The translations under genes were made by a program, and so were the position numbers. DNA of 64,000 nt, taken from the NCBI GenBank assembly GCA_017302435.1, contig JAFLDL010000015.1, forward strand, positions 22,892-86,891. Reading direction: 5' to 3'. This document shows, piece after piece, positions 18,464 through 28,567 of the stretch. The notes beneath the pieces are model-generated. The model was not told the origin of the DNA and did not search any database. It worked only from the letters and a program-made list of their open reading frames with translations. Numbering within the stretch: position 1 is the first letter of the stretch; each line of letters opens with the position of its first letter. Source of the stretch: Candidatus Accumulibacter necessarius. GTDB lineage: Bacteria > Pseudomonadota > Gammaproteobacteria > Burkholderiales > Rhodocyclaceae.

Positions 18464-19402
18464 CTACTCGTCGGTTTCCGGGCCGGCCGGCAAGTCCCTG
18501 TCCGGCGCCAGCTGCGGGTTTTCCGTCTGGCCAAGTTCGGCCGCCAGCATGACACTGCGCGTCATCGGCGTCTCCAGGCTGACGCGCCCGAGCAGGCCAT
18601 CGCGGTAGTCCTGCAGCAGCACTTTCGCGGCTTTCCCGAGATCGGCTTCGCCGCCGCGCATGCGCAGGCCGCGCCGTTTGGCGATTCCCTCGATCACCGC
18701 CACCGCGTCGATGTCAGCGTGGCCCTCGGCCGGGAGGCCGTAGCGCTTCGCGAGCAGCGCCGGGTAGCGGGCGAGCAGCAGGCCGGCAAGAAAGGTCGCG
18801 ACCTCCTCGTCGATCATCGCGTTGCGACCGACGGCATTGCTGGCGGCGAGCATCAGGCCGTCACTCGGATGCTCGATCTTCGGCCACAGCAACCCGGGGG
18901 TATCGGTGATCGAATGCCGGACGTCGAGCTGCGAAGTCTGCTGCGACCGGGTGACCGCCGGTTCATCGCCAACCTTGGCCAGTTTGCGCTTGAGGACGAC
19001 ATTCATCAGCGTCGATTTACCGACGTTCGGGATGCCCATTATCATCATCCGCAATGGCTTGGTGCTTTCCTTGCGATGCGGCGCCAGGGTCTGGCAGAGG
19101 GCGGGGAGGCGTGCCAGGTCGCCGGGCTTCTTGCACGACACGGCCACCGCGCGTACCCCCTCCTGGCGGTTGTAGTAGTCGATCCACGCCTGCGTGATCA
19201 ACGGGTCGGCCAGATCGGCCTTGTTGAGCACCTTCAGGCAGGGACGCTGGCGATGCAGGCGGAGTTCGTGCACCATCGGATTGGTGCTGGCCTCAGGTAG
19301 ACGCGCATCGACCACCTCGATGACGACGTCGATCGAAGCCATCGTCTCGGCTGCCTTCTTGCGCGCCGAAGTCATGTGACCGGGGTACCACTGAATGGCC
19401 AT
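18464..19402 (-). CDS. ylqF: Ribosome biogenesis GTPase YlqF/RbgA
   Basis: About 312 residues from the ATG at 19402 (MAIQWYPGHMTSARKK), the invariant YlqF opening. The circularly permuted GTPase order is visible: NKADLAD (G4) near residue 60, [10 protein letters not shown] (G1) near 125 and DTPGLLWP (G3) near 170. The family acts in late 50S assembly. It is transcribed away from the methyltransferase gene at 19531, with about 130 bp between the two divergent genes. Confidence 0.94.
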   Translation of the reverse strand: MAIQWYPGHMTSARKKAAETMASIDVVIEVVDARLPEASTNPMVHELRLHRQRPCLKVLNKADLADPLITQAWIDYYNRQEGVRAVAVSCKKPGDLARLPALCQTLAPHRKESTKPLRMMIMGIPNVGKSTLMNVVLKRKLAKVGDEPAVTRSQQTSQLDVRHSITDTPGLLWPKIEHPSDGLMLAASNAVGRNAMIDEEVATFLAGLLLARYPALLAKRYGLPAEGHADIDAVAVIEGIAKRRGLRMRGGEADLGKAAKVLLQDYRDGLLGRVSLETPMTRSVMLAAELGQTENPQLAPDRDLPAGPETDE

Positions 19403-19530
19403 GAGAGGTCCGACTGCCTGAAAGTTGTCATTATCCCACCTGTGCGCCCGCCTCGCTGCTCCTCCTGCGGCCACAAGCGCCGGCAAAGCGCTAAAATGCA
19501 GCCCTCTTCCCCACCAGCGTCAGGAAATTC

Positions 19531-20355
19531 TTGTCGGCAATCCCCGAAATCAGGCCGGACCAGTCGGTCGAGCTGCTCAAGGAGCTGCACATCCTGACCC
19601 GCGACGGCAAGCTCAACCAGGACAGCCGGCGCAAGCTGAAGCAGGTCTATCACCTCGTTCACTTCATCGAGCCACTGCTCGCCGAACTTTCTGCGGCCGG
19701 TAGCAGCCTGACCCTGGCCGATCACGGCGCGGGCAAATCCTACCTTGGCTTCATCCTCTATGACCTCTTCTTCAAGCGCCGCCAGGCTGGCCACATCTAC
19801 GGCGTCGAGGCGCGCGAGGAACTCGTCGAAAGTTCTCGCAGCCTGGCCAGTCGCCTCGGCTTCACGCGCATGTCCTTCCTCGCCCTGCGAGTCGATCACG
19901 CGATCGATTCGCAGGCGCTGCCAACAGTCATCGACATCGTCACTGCGCTGCATGCCTGCGATAGGGCAACTGACGATGCGATCCGCTTCGCCCTCCAGAA
20001 GCGGTCGCAGTTCATCGTCCTCGTGCCGTGCTGCCAGGCCGAAGTCGCCACCCTGCTCCGCGGCAAGAAGAATGAATCCTTAGCCAGGACATCGCTGTCG
20101 GAACTCTGGCGGCATCCGATCCACACCCGCGAATTCGGCAGCCTGGTCACCAACGCCCTCCGCTGCCTGCAGCTCGAAGCGCATGGCTACCAAGTGACGG
20201 TCACGGAACTCGTCGGCTGGGAGCACTCGCTGAAAAACGAGCTGATCATCGCCAGATACACCGGCGCATCGCGTCACAACGCTGCAGTGCGGCTCGAACA
20301 GATCCTGCATGAACTGAATCTTCTGGACGAGCTGCGGGCCCGTTTCATCGATTGA
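19531..20355 (+). CDS. SAM-dependent methyltransferase-like protein (Methyltransf_32 type)
   Basis: 274 residues starting with TTG; AGGA lies 6 nt upstream and no better ATG exists. The SAM-binding loop appears as LADHGAGKSYLGFILYDLFF near residue 65, with acidic VEAREELVESS after the next strand, as in the METTL25-like/PF13679 family. The C-terminal part (ELVGWEHSLKNELIIARYTG) is also typical. The substrate is unknown; related bacterial proteins are unassigned. It is followed after 60 bp by a small membrane protein gene on the same strand. Confidence 0.75.
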   Translation: MSAIPEIRPDQSVELLKELHILTRDGKLNQDSRRKLKQVYHLVHFIEPLLAELSAAGSSLTLADHGAGKSYLGFILYDLFFKRRQAGHIYGVEAREELVESSRSLASRLGFTRMSFLALRVDHAIDSQALPTVIDIVTALHACDRATDDAIRFALQKRSQFIVLVPCCQAEVATLLRGKKNESLARTSLSELWRHPIHTREFGSLVTNALRCLQLEAHGYQVTVTELVGWEHSLKNELIIARYTGASRHNAAVRLEQILHELNLLDELRARFID

Positions 20356-20415
20356 CCAGTCGATGCACCACCTGCACGCGCATTGAGCCGGCGAGCCGGC
20401 AAACAAGGACCGTGA

Positions 20416-20733
20416 ATGGAAAAGTGGATCACACGCGGCGCGTCCGCGATTGTCGCAGCCGGTAGTACGGCCATGTTCTGGACTTTCGGCGTCTTTCTTG
20501 CGGTACCCTGGCACGAGAGCCGGATGCTGGCACTCAACGCGGTCGAGCTGCAAGTGCTCGGCATCCCGCTGATCGGCGGCCTGCTCGTCGCCTGGGGCGC
20601 GCTGCACATTCTCGCGCTGGCCGACCGGACCGCCAACCCGGCCCTGTACCGAAGCCTGTGCATCGCGCTGGTGATCGGCTCGCTACTGGCGGTGTATGGC
20701 GGCATGTCGTGGAGCAGCGCGCGCCTTGCTTGA
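20416..20733 (+). CDS. Small membrane protein of unknown function
   Basis: 105 residues with three hydrophobic segments (about residues 8-30, 45-70 and 80-98), so an integral inner-membrane protein. The start ATG follows AAGGACC-type bases. No motif is recognised. Position between the methyltransferase and galU gives no functional hint. Confidence 0.65.
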   Translation: MEKWITRGASAIVAAGSTAMFWTFGVFLAVPWHESRMLALNAVELQVLGIPLIGGLLVAWGALHILALADRTANPALYRSLCIALVIGSLLAVYGGMSWSSARLA

Positions 20734-20915
20734 GCGTGGCGGTCGCCGCACTGCAAATCAGACGGCAAAGGACTTCATCGTTTGTGCGACGATTGTTGAG
20801 GACAAAGTCACGGCGACCGGTATCGGGCTGAACTAGAATGATTAACAGGTGAGCGGCGGGGCCAACCGGCACCCCGCTTGTATATCAACCCGAGTCGCAT
20901 TGGATGGTGATCCGA

Positions 20916-21815
20916 ATGAAAGTCCAGAAGAGAGTTCAAAAGGCAGTCTTCCCGGTCGCCGGTCTCGGCACGCGTTTCCTGCCGGCGACCAAGGCCAGCC
21001 CGAAGGAAATGCTGGCAGTGGTGGACAAGCCGCTGATTCAGTATGCAGTGGAAGAAGCCTACGCAGCCGGCATCCGGGAAATGATCTTCGTCACCGGCCG
21101 CAACAAGCGCGCCATCGAGGATCACTTCGATACCGCCTACGAACTCGAGGCCGAACTCACCGTCGCGGGCAAGAACGACCTGATGGCTCTGGTCCATTCG
21201 ATCAAGCCGGAAGACATGGATTGTGTCTATGTACGCCAGCCGCGGGCGCTGGGCCTGGGCCACGCAGTTCTCTGCGCCGAACGGCTGGTACACGGCGAGC
21301 CCTTTGCGGTGCTGCTCGCCGACGACCTGATGATTGGTGAGCCGCCGATCATGCAACAGATGACCGAACTGTTCGCCGAGCGCCAGTGCAGCATCCTGGC
21401 CGTGCAGGAAGTGCCGAGGAATCAGACCAACCGCTACGGCATCGTCAAGGGCAAGCCTCTGTCCTCTGATCTGGTCAACATCGACGGCCTGATCGAGAAA
21501 CCGCACCCGAGCGTCGCACCCTCCAATCTGGCGGTCGCCGGCCGCTACGTCCTCACCCCGGCGGTATTTGACCAAATCCGCGAGCAACCGCGTGGTGCTG
21601 GTGGAGAAATCCAGCTGACCGACGGCATTGCTGCACTACTAGCCAGCGAACAGGTACTTGCCTATCGCTATCACGGCAAACGCTACGACTGCGGCAGCAA
21701 GCTCGGCCTGATGCAGGCCAGCGTCGTCCTCGGGGAAGTTCACCCTGACATCGGCCGCGAGTTTTGCGCCTGGCTAAGGGACCGGCAAAAGCTTGCGCAG
21801 GCAATCGGCGTATAG
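20916..21815 (+). CDS. galU: UTP-glucose-1-phosphate uridylyltransferase
   Basis: 299 residues from the ATG at 20916, preceded by GGTGAT; an ATG 12 nt upstream is in frame but has no ribosome site. The nucleotidyltransferase signature [20 protein letters not shown] is at the N-terminus, followed by [13 protein letters not shown] and the LADDL metal site. It makes UDP-glucose for exopolysaccharide, LPS and glycogen-type metabolism. A 9-bp GC hairpin follows 7 nt after the stop. Confidence 0.95.
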   Translation: MKVQKRVQKAVFPVAGLGTRFLPATKASPKEMLAVVDKPLIQYAVEEAYAAGIREMIFVTGRNKRAIEDHFDTAYELEAELTVAGKNDLMALVHSIKPEDMDCVYVRQPRALGLGHAVLCAERLVHGEPFAVLLADDLMIGEPPIMQQMTELFAERQCSILAVQEVPRNQTNRYGIVKGKPLSSDLVNIDGLIEKPHPSVAPSNLAVAGRYVLTPAVFDQIREQPRGAGGEIQLTDGIAALLASEQVLAYRYHGKRYDCGSKLGLMQASVVLGEVHPDIGREFCAWLRDRQKLAQAIGV

Positions 21816-22183
21816 ACTTGGCCCGCCGGCTGGACCAGCGGCCGGCGGGAGGGGGGCATGCACTGGGCCGGCTGCCGGCGGGGCGCCACAATCAGTTCGC
21901 CAGCAGTGGCTCGACGACGGGCTCCGGGCTGCCACTCCAGCTCAGTCGAAACGCTGCACCGCGGCGCAGATTGCCAACCAGCGCCGGTCTGAAGCAGGCC
22001 AGGTTGGTGCCACTCTGTCGGACCCGCACAGAAAAGTCGGGGGATCACGCTCTCGCCGATCGGTCTTCGGCTGGCGATCGGTCACGGATGGATCCCCGAC
22101 CCACTTCCGTCCGCCGCACCGGACTTGCCGCAGCGCCATCCCGTGCTATAGTTGCAGCCCCTTGTTGGCCGGACGATCTCCGC
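21816..22183. other. Intergenic region galU-nadB with hairpins
   Basis: No gene of its own, although an open frame extends through it into nadB. After the galU stop is CCCGCCGGC/GCCGGCGGG (21822-21830 with 21841-21849), a hairpin without a U-tract. Further on, GGGGATC (22040-22046) pairs with GATCCCC (22091-22097) around an inner GCCGA/TCGGC stem. The second structure would sit in the nadB leader. Confidence 0.45.
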
Positions 22184-23773
22184 TTGACGCTTCGTTTCGA
22201 CGTTCTCATCATTGGCAGCGGCCTGGCCGGACAAGCGGCGGCACTACGGCTTGCGCGAACCCGCAAGGTAGCGCTGATCAGCAAGCGCACCCTGGAGGAC
22301 AGTGCGTCAAGTTGGGCGCAGGGCGGTATCGCAGCCGTGCTGGACAACCGCGACTCGATCGAGGCCCATATCCGCGACACGATCACCGCTGGTGCTTTTC
22401 TCAATGACGCACGCGCCACACGCTTTGTCATCGAGAACGGTCGGCGCGCGGTCGACTGGCTCATTGAACAGGGCGTTCCCTTCACCCGTGACGAAGGTGG
22501 TTACCACCTTGCCCGCGAGGGCGGTCACAGCGCGCGTCGCGTGATCCACGTCGCTGACACCACCGGCCTGGCGGTGCAGAACACCCTGACCAGCTTGATT
22601 CGTCGGCAACCAAACATCACCGTCCTGGAAAACCACATCGCTGTCGATCTGATTACCGGAGGAAAGCTGGGGCTGAATGAGCAGCGCTGTCATGGGGCTT
22701 ACGTGCTCGACAGTAGCAGCGGTGAGGTGTTGACGCTGGGTGCCAGAAGCACCCTTATCGCTGCCGGCGGCGCCGGGAAAGTCTATCTCTACACCACGAA
22801 TCCGGACACTTCAACCGGAGACGGGATCGCGATGGCGTGGCGTGCCGGCTGCCGGGTGGCGAATATGGAATTTATCCAGTTTCATCCGACCTGCCTCTAC
22901 CACCCGCAGGCGAAATCCTTCCTGATCTCCGAGGCGGTACGCGGCGAGGGCGGACGCCTGCTGCTGCCCGACGGCAGCCGCTTCATGCCAAGCCACGACC
23001 CACGCGGCGAACTGGCACCACGCGACGTGGTGGCCCGGGCCATCGACTTCGAGATGAAGAAGCGCGGGCTGGATTGCGTCTATCTCGACATCTCGCATAA
23101 GCCGGCGGCTTTTCTGGCCGAGCACTTCCCGAACATTCTGGCGCGCTGCCTCGAACTGGGTATCGACATTGCCCGCCAGGCGATCCCGGTCGTCCCGGCC
23201 GCGCATTATACCTGTGGTGGCGTCGTCAGCGACCTGCGTGCACGCACCGATATCGCGGGTCTCTACGTCGCTGGCGAAGCTTCCTGCACCGGCTTGCACG
23301 GGGCCAATCGCCTGGCCAGCAACTCGTTGCTCGAATGCCTGGTATTCGCTGAAGCGGCGGCCAGTGACATCCTGCAACAGCCTGCAGGCGATCTGCCACC
23401 GCTGCCAGCGTGGGACGCCAGCCGCGTCAGCGACCCCGACGAGGAGATTGTCATCGCTCATAACTGGGATGAACTGCGACGCTTCATGTGGGATTACGTC
23501 GGCATCGTCCGCACCACCAAGCGACTGCAACGGGCACAGAACCGGGTCCGCCTGCTGGCGCGCGAGATCGACGATTTCTATTCGCACTTCAGGGTCAGCC
23601 ACGATCTGATCGAACTGCGCAACCTGGTGGTAACCGCTGACCTGATCATCCGCTGCGCGCTAAGTCGCCACGAAAGCCGCGGGCTTCATTTCAGCCGCAA
23701 TTATCCGGAAACGCTGCCACGCGCGCGCAACACGGTGATCAGACGCCGTCCGCGACGTGGGCTTGAGGATTAG
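22184..23773 (+). CDS. nadB: L-aspartate oxidase
   Basis: 529 residues, the usual NadB length, if translation begins at the TTG at 22184 (LTLRFDVLIIGSGLAGQAAAL). The open frame extends 140 codons upstream, but that part has no NadB character. The FAD dinucleotide-binding GxGxxG (GSGLAG), the SSWAQGGIAAV segment and the GEASCTGLHGANRLASNSLLE flavin motif are present. It oxidises aspartate to iminoaspartate in the first step of NAD synthesis. nadA and nadC are not in the window. Its 3' end overlaps the convergent ygfX gene by 35 bp. Confidence 0.92.
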   Translation: MTLRFDVLIIGSGLAGQAAALRLARTRKVALISKRTLEDSASSWAQGGIAAVLDNRDSIEAHIRDTITAGAFLNDARATRFVIENGRRAVDWLIEQGVPFTRDEGGYHLAREGGHSARRVIHVADTTGLAVQNTLTSLIRRQPNITVLENHIAVDLITGGKLGLNEQRCHGAYVLDSSSGEVLTLGARSTLIAAGGAGKVYLYTTNPDTSTGDGIAMAWRAGCRVANMEFIQFHPTCLYHPQAKSFLISEAVRGEGGRLLLPDGSRFMPSHDPRGELAPRDVVARAIDFEMKKRGLDCVYLDISHKPAAFLAEHFPNILARCLELGIDIARQAIPVVPAAHYTCGGVVSDLRARTDIAGLYVAGEASCTGLHGANRLASNSLLECLVFAEAAASDILQQPAGDLPPLPAWDASRVSDPDEEIVIAHNWDELRRFMWDYVGIVRTTKRLQRAQNRVRLLAREIDDFYSHFRVSHDLIELRNLVVTADLIIRCALSRHESRGLHFSRNYPETLPRARNTVIRRRPRRGLED

Positions 23774-24173
23774 CCAGCCAACGCAGCCATACGCGCAGCA
23801 AACGGAACTGCTCTACCGACATGCTGTCTCGCAATAGCACAAGACTGTGCAACCGACCCTGACCGAATTCCCGCACGCGAAGAACGATCAGCCAGGAAAA
23901 AACTGCCGAGTCTGGCTGCACCGTAACCGACCGCAAATCACCATCTGGGGAGAGAAACCCGAGTTCACCGTTCTCGGCCAGGCGCAGTCCGACGATTGTC
24001 GAAGGTTGCAGCGTGCGCCAGGCCGACAGCATAACAGGCGGCAGCAGTGAGTAGCTGACCACTGCCGGCCAGGGCGTCAGGAACAAACTGCCGGCAGCCA
24101 GAACATGCAGCACGACCAGGAGCCAGGACAGCAGGCGAGAGCGGCGCAGTCCGATACGAATCGGAATTTCCAC
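23739..24173 (-). CDS. YgfX (CptA-like) family membrane protein
   Basis: 144 residues with two adjacent hydrophobic helices (about residues 13-52) followed by a soluble beta-rich tail containing WRTLQPSTIVGLRL, the layout of YgfX/DUF1434. E. coli YgfX was described as a cytoskeleton-affecting toxin with the SdhE antitoxin. No sdhE is present here, and members near nadB are common in Betaproteobacteria, so a toxin role should not be assumed. It overlaps the end of nadB tail to tail. Confidence 0.7.
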   Translation of the reverse strand: MEIPIRIGLRRSRLLSWLLVVLHVLAAGSLFLTPWPAVVSYSLLPPVMLSAWRTLQPSTIVGLRLAENGELGFLSPDGDLRSVTVQPDSAVFSWLIVLRVREFGQGRLHSLVLLRDSMSVEQFRLLRVWLRWLANPQAHVADGV

Positions 24174-24202
24174 CAGCGCCTGCCCCTCGCCCCGAGGCGG
24201 TT

Positions 24203-25465
24203 CTAGATTCGCCTGAAGGCAACCGTAGCGTTGGTGCCACCGAAACCAAAAGAGTTCGAGATCCCGACGTCGATCTTCAACTGACGTGCTTCATTGGCGC
24301 AATAGTCAAGGTCGCAGGACTCGTCCTGATTGAAGATGTTGATGGTCGGTGGCGAAACCTGATGATGAATCGCCAGCACCGTAAACAAGGCCTCGATGCC
24401 GCCCGCGGCGCCCAACAGATGGCCGGTCATCGACTTGGTTGAATTGACCACCAGTTTGCACGCATGCTGGCCAAAAGCGCGCTTGACGGCAACCGTCTCG
24501 GCCTTGTCGCCCAGCGGGGTCGAGGTTCCGTGCGCATTGACGTACTGTACGCTGTCCACATTGACGCCTGCATTCCGCAGGGCGTTGGTCATACAGCGCG
24601 CCGCGCCCTCACCATCCTCGCACGGCGCGGTAATGTGGTGGGCGTCGGCACTCATGCCAAATCCTGCCAGTTCGCAGTAGATCCGGGCGCCACGCGCCTT
24701 CGCATGCTCATACTCCTCAAGCACCAGCACACCCGCACCTTCACCGAGCACAAAGCCGTCACGATCCCGGTCCCAGGGGCGGCTTGCCGTCTGAGGGTCG
24801 TCGTTTCGCGTCGAGAGCGCACGCGGCGCACAAAACCCCCCCAGACCAAGCCGGGAGACGCAACCTTCGGCACCGCCGGCAATCATTATGTCGGCGTCAC
24901 CGTACTCGATCAGACGCCCGGCATCACCAATGCTGTGCGTTCCCGTCGAACAGGCGCTGACCAGAGAGATATTGGGCCCCTTGTAGCCACACATGATCGA
25001 AAGATTGCCGGAGATCATGTTGATGATCGAACCAGGAACGAAGAAGGGCGATACCTTGCGCACACCACCGGCGGCGAAGTCGTCGCAGGTGCTTTCGATC
25101 ATCGGTAGACCGCCAATCCCTGAACCGATCGATACGCCGATCCGCTCCGGGGCCACCGGCTGCCCGTCAAGTCCTGCATCCCGTATGGCCTCAATCCCTG
25201 CCGCCATGCCGTAATGGATAAATACGTCCATCCGGCGCGCCTCTTTCAGCGAAAGATACTGACCAACATCGAAACCCCGCACTTCTCCGGCAATCCGCAC
25301 CGGAAAGTTGGAGGCATCGAAACGCGTGACCGGACCAATCCCCGAACGCCCTGCAAGGATGTTTTGCCAGGCTTCGGTAACCGAGTTACCGACGGGAGAA
25401 ACGATACCGAGGCCAGTGATGACGACTCTGCGACGTGCCAACTTGAACTCCGACGAATAGGACAT
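24203..25465 (-). CDS. fabF: 3-oxoacyl-[acyl-carrier-protein] synthase II
   Basis: 420 residues, about 6-8 residues longer at the N-terminus than E. coli FabF. Catalytic triad segments are visible: nucleophile Cys in VSACSTGTHS (near residue 170), His in NAHGTSTPLGD and His in STKSMTGHLLGAAG. It elongates acyl-ACP, including the temperature-sensitive C16:1 to C18:1 step. It is the last gene of the fab cluster, 87 bp after acpP. Confidence 0.95.
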   Translation of the reverse strand: MSYSSEFKLARRRVVITGLGIVSPVGNSVTEAWQNILAGRSGIGPVTRFDASNFPVRIAGEVRGFDVGQYLSLKEARRMDVFIHYGMAAGIEAIRDAGLDGQPVAPERIGVSIGSGIGGLPMIESTCDDFAAGGVRKVSPFFVPGSIINMISGNLSIMCGYKGPNISLVSACSTGTHSIGDAGRLIEYGDADIMIAGGAEGCVSRLGLGGFCAPRALSTRNDDPQTASRPWDRDRDGFVLGEGAGVLVLEEYEHAKARGARIYCELAGFGMSADAHHITAPCEDGEGAARCMTNALRNAGVNVDSVQYVNAHGTSTPLGDKAETVAVKRAFGQHACKLVVNSTKSMTGHLLGAAGGIEALFTVLAIHHQVSPPTINIFNQDESCDLDYCANEARQLKIDVGISNSFGFGGTNATVAFRRI

Positions 25466-25552
25466 GCGTGAGCAGGAACTTCCCTTTCACCAGCACTCCC
25501 TGCCGGACACGACCACTACACGGACCTGTCTGCAGGGACTCCGGCCAGCCAA

Positions 25553-25789
25553 CTACTTCTTGTGAGCGGTCACGTAGTCGATGGCCTGCTGCACGGTGGT
25601 GATTTTCTCGGCCTCGTCGTCAGGGATCTCGCACTCGAACTCTTCTTCAAGCGCCATCACCAGTTCGACCGTGTCAAGCGAATCAGCTCCCAGATCATCG
25701 ACAAACGATGACTCATTCTTGATATCCGCCTCATTGACACCGAGTTGCTCGGCGACTATCTTCTTGACACGCTGCTCAATATTTTCCAT
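25553..25789 (-). CDS. acpP: Acyl carrier protein
   Basis: 78 residues from the ATG at 25789 ([17 protein letters not shown]), with GGAAGGA about 8 nt upstream; the frame six codons further up is spurious. The phosphopantetheine attachment Ser sits in [15 protein letters not shown]. The protein is strongly acidic. It is placed between fabG and fabF as in most proteobacteria. Confidence 0.97.
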   Translation of the reverse strand: MENIEQRVKKIVAEQLGVNEADIKNESSFVDDLGADSLDTVELVMALEEEFECEIPDDEAEKITTVQQAIDYVTAHKK

Positions 25790-25907
25790 CAATAGGTTCC
25801 TTCCCAAGGTTCAAATGTAAAACAAAACGCGCCATTCTAACAAAATGCCCGCAACTTACCAATTCTCACACCCAACCGCAATCACCCGTACGGGACCGGC
25901 CCTTTCG

Positions 25908-26648
25908 TCAGCCCATGAACATGCCACCGTTGACGTGAATCGTCGTTCCGGTGACATAGGCCGCCCCGGCTGAAGCGAGAAACGCCACCGCCGCTGCCAC
26001 ATCCAGCGGAGACCCGAGACGACCAAGCGGAACGTTCGCCAGCATGGCATCCTTCTGTCTGTCGTCGAGCGCCCTTGTCATGTCGGTATCGATCAAGCCA
26101 GGCGCAACGCAATTGACCGTGATGTTGCGACTGCCCAGTTCTCGCGCCAGTGCCCGGCTCATGCCGGTGACCCCTGCCTTGGCTGCACAGTAATTCACCT
26201 GACCCGGGTTCCCCGCGTGACCGACAACCGAAGTGACATTGATGATCCGACCCTGCCTCGCTTTCATCATGCCGCGGATGACCGCCCGGGACAGCCCGAA
26301 AACAGCCTTCAGGTCGGTATCGATGACCGTGTCCCAATCGTCGTCCTTCAGACGCATGGCCAGGTTGTCGCGCGTGATGCCTGCGTTGTTGACCAGCACC
26401 GTGACCGCGCCATGGGCTTTCTCGATATGGCGGATCAGCGCATCGACCTGAGTCGCATCGCGCACTTCGAGCACGCAGCCCTCGCCCTTGCTCCCCGCAT
26501 CGCTCAGAAACGCGGAGATTTTCGCAGCGCCCTCCGGGCTGGTGGCCGTTCCGATCACGGTGGCACCAAGCGCGCCCAATTCGAGCGCGATGGCCCGACC
26601 GATGCCGCGCGAGGCACCCGTGACGAGTGCAATCTGTCCATTCAGCAT
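25908..26648 (-). CDS. fabG: 3-oxoacyl-[acyl-carrier-protein] reductase
   Basis: 246 residues of the SDR family: NADPH-binding TGASRGIG near the N-terminus, NNAG in the middle, then Ser and the catalytic YxxxK written as NYCAAKAG (Cys where Ala or Ser is more usual). GGMFM closes the protein. It reduces beta-ketoacyl-ACP. The first 7 nt overlap the end of fabD, so the genes are coupled. Confidence 0.96.
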   Translation of the reverse strand: MLNGQIALVTGASRGIGRAIALELGALGATVIGTATSPEGAAKISAFLSDAGSKGEGCVLEVRDATQVDALIRHIEKAHGAVTVLVNNAGITRDNLAMRLKDDDWDTVIDTDLKAVFGLSRAVIRGMMKARQGRIINVTSVVGHAGNPGQVNYCAAKAGVTGMSRALARELGSRNITVNCVAPGLIDTDMTRALDDRQKDAMLANVPLGRLGSPLDVAAAVAFLASAGAAYVTGTTIHVNGGMFMG

Positions 26649-27595
26649 GGCCCTGGCTCCAGGTTGGCAAGGGTGGCTTCAATCGACGCCAGATCAGCCA
26701 GTGAAACACTCGTCAGGCCGTCGGCACAGCGCTTGGTGAGACCCGCGAGGACCTTGCCCGGTCCGCACTCGACCACCGTCGTGATGTCCATCGCCGCCAT
26801 CTTGCGGATCGTCTCGACCCAGCGCACCGGCGAGTAGGCCTGACGAACCAGCGCATCCTTGATCCTCTCGGGGTCTGACTCGATGGCCACGTCGGCGTTG
26901 TTGATCACCGGTATCTGCGGCGTGGCAAAGCTCAACTGCGCCAGACGGGCAGCCAGCTTGTCCGCCGCGGGCTGGATCAGCGAGGAGTGGAAGGGGGCTG
27001 AAACCGGCAGCAACAAGGCGCGCTTGGCGCCACGCGCCTTGCACGCTTCGCAGGCGCGCTCGACCGCGGCCTTGCTTCCGGCGATGACGGTCTGCCCGGG
27101 CCCATTGAAATTGACCGGTTCAACGACCCCGCCGCCGCCAACGGCGGCCTCGGCTTCGGCACAGGCGTCAGCAATCCTGTCGTCGTCGAGGCCGAGAATG
27201 GCCGCCATCGCACCGGCCCCTGCCGGCACAGCTTCCTGCATCGCCGCCGCGCGCAGGCGAACCAGCGGCACCGCATCCGCGAAGGGAATGACGCCGGCGG
27301 CAACCAGTGCCGAGTACTCGCCAAGGCTGTGCCCGGCAAGCACCGCCGGCACCTTGCCACCCCTGTCGAGCCACAGGCGATAGACCGCAACACCGGCGGT
27401 CAGCATCACCGGTTGGGTGTTGACCGTCTGCGCCAGGGTTTCAGCCGGACCCTCGGCAAGCAATTGCCACAGGTCCTGGCCGAGGACTGCCGAGGCTTCG
27501 TCGAAGGTGGCTCGAACAACCGCAGAGTCGCCATAGGCCGCCATCATGCCAGCCGATTGCGACCCCTGACCTGGAAAAACAAACGCGAACGCCAT
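26642..27595 (-). CDS. fabD: Malonyl-CoA-[acyl-carrier-protein] transacylase
   Basis: 317 residues with FVFPGQGSQSAGM at the N-terminus and the nucleophile elbow GHSLGEYSALVAAG near residue 92; the catalytic His is in SAPFHSSLI near residue 200. It loads malonyl onto ACP. It lies 11 nt downstream of fabH and overlaps fabG. Confidence 0.96.
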   Translation of the reverse strand: MAFAFVFPGQGSQSAGMMAAYGDSAVVRATFDEASAVLGQDLWQLLAEGPAETLAQTVNTQPVMLTAGVAVYRLWLDRGGKVPAVLAGHSLGEYSALVAAGVIPFADAVPLVRLRAAAMQEAVPAGAGAMAAILGLDDDRIADACAEAEAAVGGGGVVEPVNFNGPGQTVIAGSKAAVERACEACKARGAKRALLLPVSAPFHSSLIQPAADKLAARLAQLSFATPQIPVINNADVAIESDPERIKDALVRQAYSPVRWVETIRKMAAMDITTVVECGPGKVLAGLTKRCADGLTSVSLADLASIEATLANLEPGPC

Positions 27596-27606
27596 GATGA
27601 CTCCCT

Positions 27607-28566
27607 TTAGAACTCGAACAGGACAGCGCCCCAGGTGAAACCGCCGCCAACGCCTTCGAGCAGGACCTTCTGCCCGGCCTGAATGCGCTGGTCGCGAACG
27701 GCCTCATCGAGAGCTAGCGGGATCGAGGCAGCAGACGTATTGCCGTGCCGATCGACGGTCACGATGACCTTGTCCATCGGCAGCTTCATTCTCCTGGCGG
27801 TGGCCTCGAGGATGCGAGTGTTGGCCTGGTGCGGAATCAGCCAGTCGATGCCCGAAGAAGGAATACCGGCAGCCTCGCAACACTCCTCGCCCACCTCCGC
27901 CAGAACGCGCACGGCAAACTTGAACACAGCCTGTCCGTCCATGCGCAGGAAAGGATCGCCAGTCACCTGCCCGCCGCAAACGCTGCCCGGTACCGAAAGG
28001 ATGCCGTGGTGCGCGCCATCTGCATGCAAAGCAGTGGCCAGAATTCCTGGTGTCTCGGACGCCTCCACCACAACCGCTCCCGCACCATCGCCGAAAAGGA
28101 CGCAGGTGGCACGATCAGACCAGTCGAGAATGCGAGAAAACACCTCGGATCCAACGACCAGCGCCCGCTTGTGACTGCCTGAGCGGATAAACTTGTCGGC
28201 AATCGCCAGAGCATAAACGAAACCGCTGCACACGGCCTGGACGTCGAAGGCTGTTGCACCATGATTGCCCAACTTGCTTTGCAGCAGGCAGGCGGTGCTT
28301 GGGAAAATGAAATCCGGCGTCGACGTCGCGACGATGATCAGGTCGAGATCGGATGCTTCGAGTCCTGCGGCCACCAATGCCCGACGGCCGGCCTCTAGGC
28401 CCAGATCGCTGGCTGTCTGGCCGTCCTCGGCGAGGTGACGGAAACTGATGCCGGTGCGGCTCGTAATCCACTCGTCGCTGGTTTCGATGCCGCGACGCGC
28501 GAGGTCATCGTTGCTGACGGCCTGACCGGGCAGAAAACTGCCGATCCCGGTAATTCGGGCGAACAT
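27607..28566 (-). CDS. fabH: 3-oxoacyl-[acyl-carrier-protein] synthase III
   Basis: 319 residues from the ATG at 28566 ([14 protein letters not shown]), one nt after the plsX stop; the frame is open 47 codons further upstream but that part overlaps plsX. The active-site Cys is in [14 protein letters not shown], His in IPHQANTRI and Asn in RHGNTSAAS. It starts fatty-acid synthesis from acetyl-CoA and malonyl-ACP. Confidence 0.96.
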   Translation of the reverse strand: MFARITGIGSFLPGQAVSNDDLARRGIETSDEWITSRTGISFRHLAEDGQTASDLGLEAGRRALVAAGLEASDLDLIIVATSTPDFIFPSTACLLQSKLGNHGATAFDVQAVCSGFVYALAIADKFIRSGSHKRALVVGSEVFSRILDWSDRATCVLFGDGAGAVVVEASETPGILATALHADGAHHGILSVPGSVCGGQVTGDPFLRMDGQAVFKFAVRVLAEVGEECCEAAGIPSSGIDWLIPHQANTRILEATARRMKLPMDKVIVTVDRHGNTSAASIPLALDEAVRDQRIQAGQKVLLEGVGGGFTWGAVLFEF

Positions 28567-28567
28567 G

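Noticed and set aside
21764-22183. ATG-initiated 140-residue N-terminal extension of NadB
   Set aside because: The extension overlaps galU, has no NadB similarity and contains hairpins; a TTG start gives the standard length.
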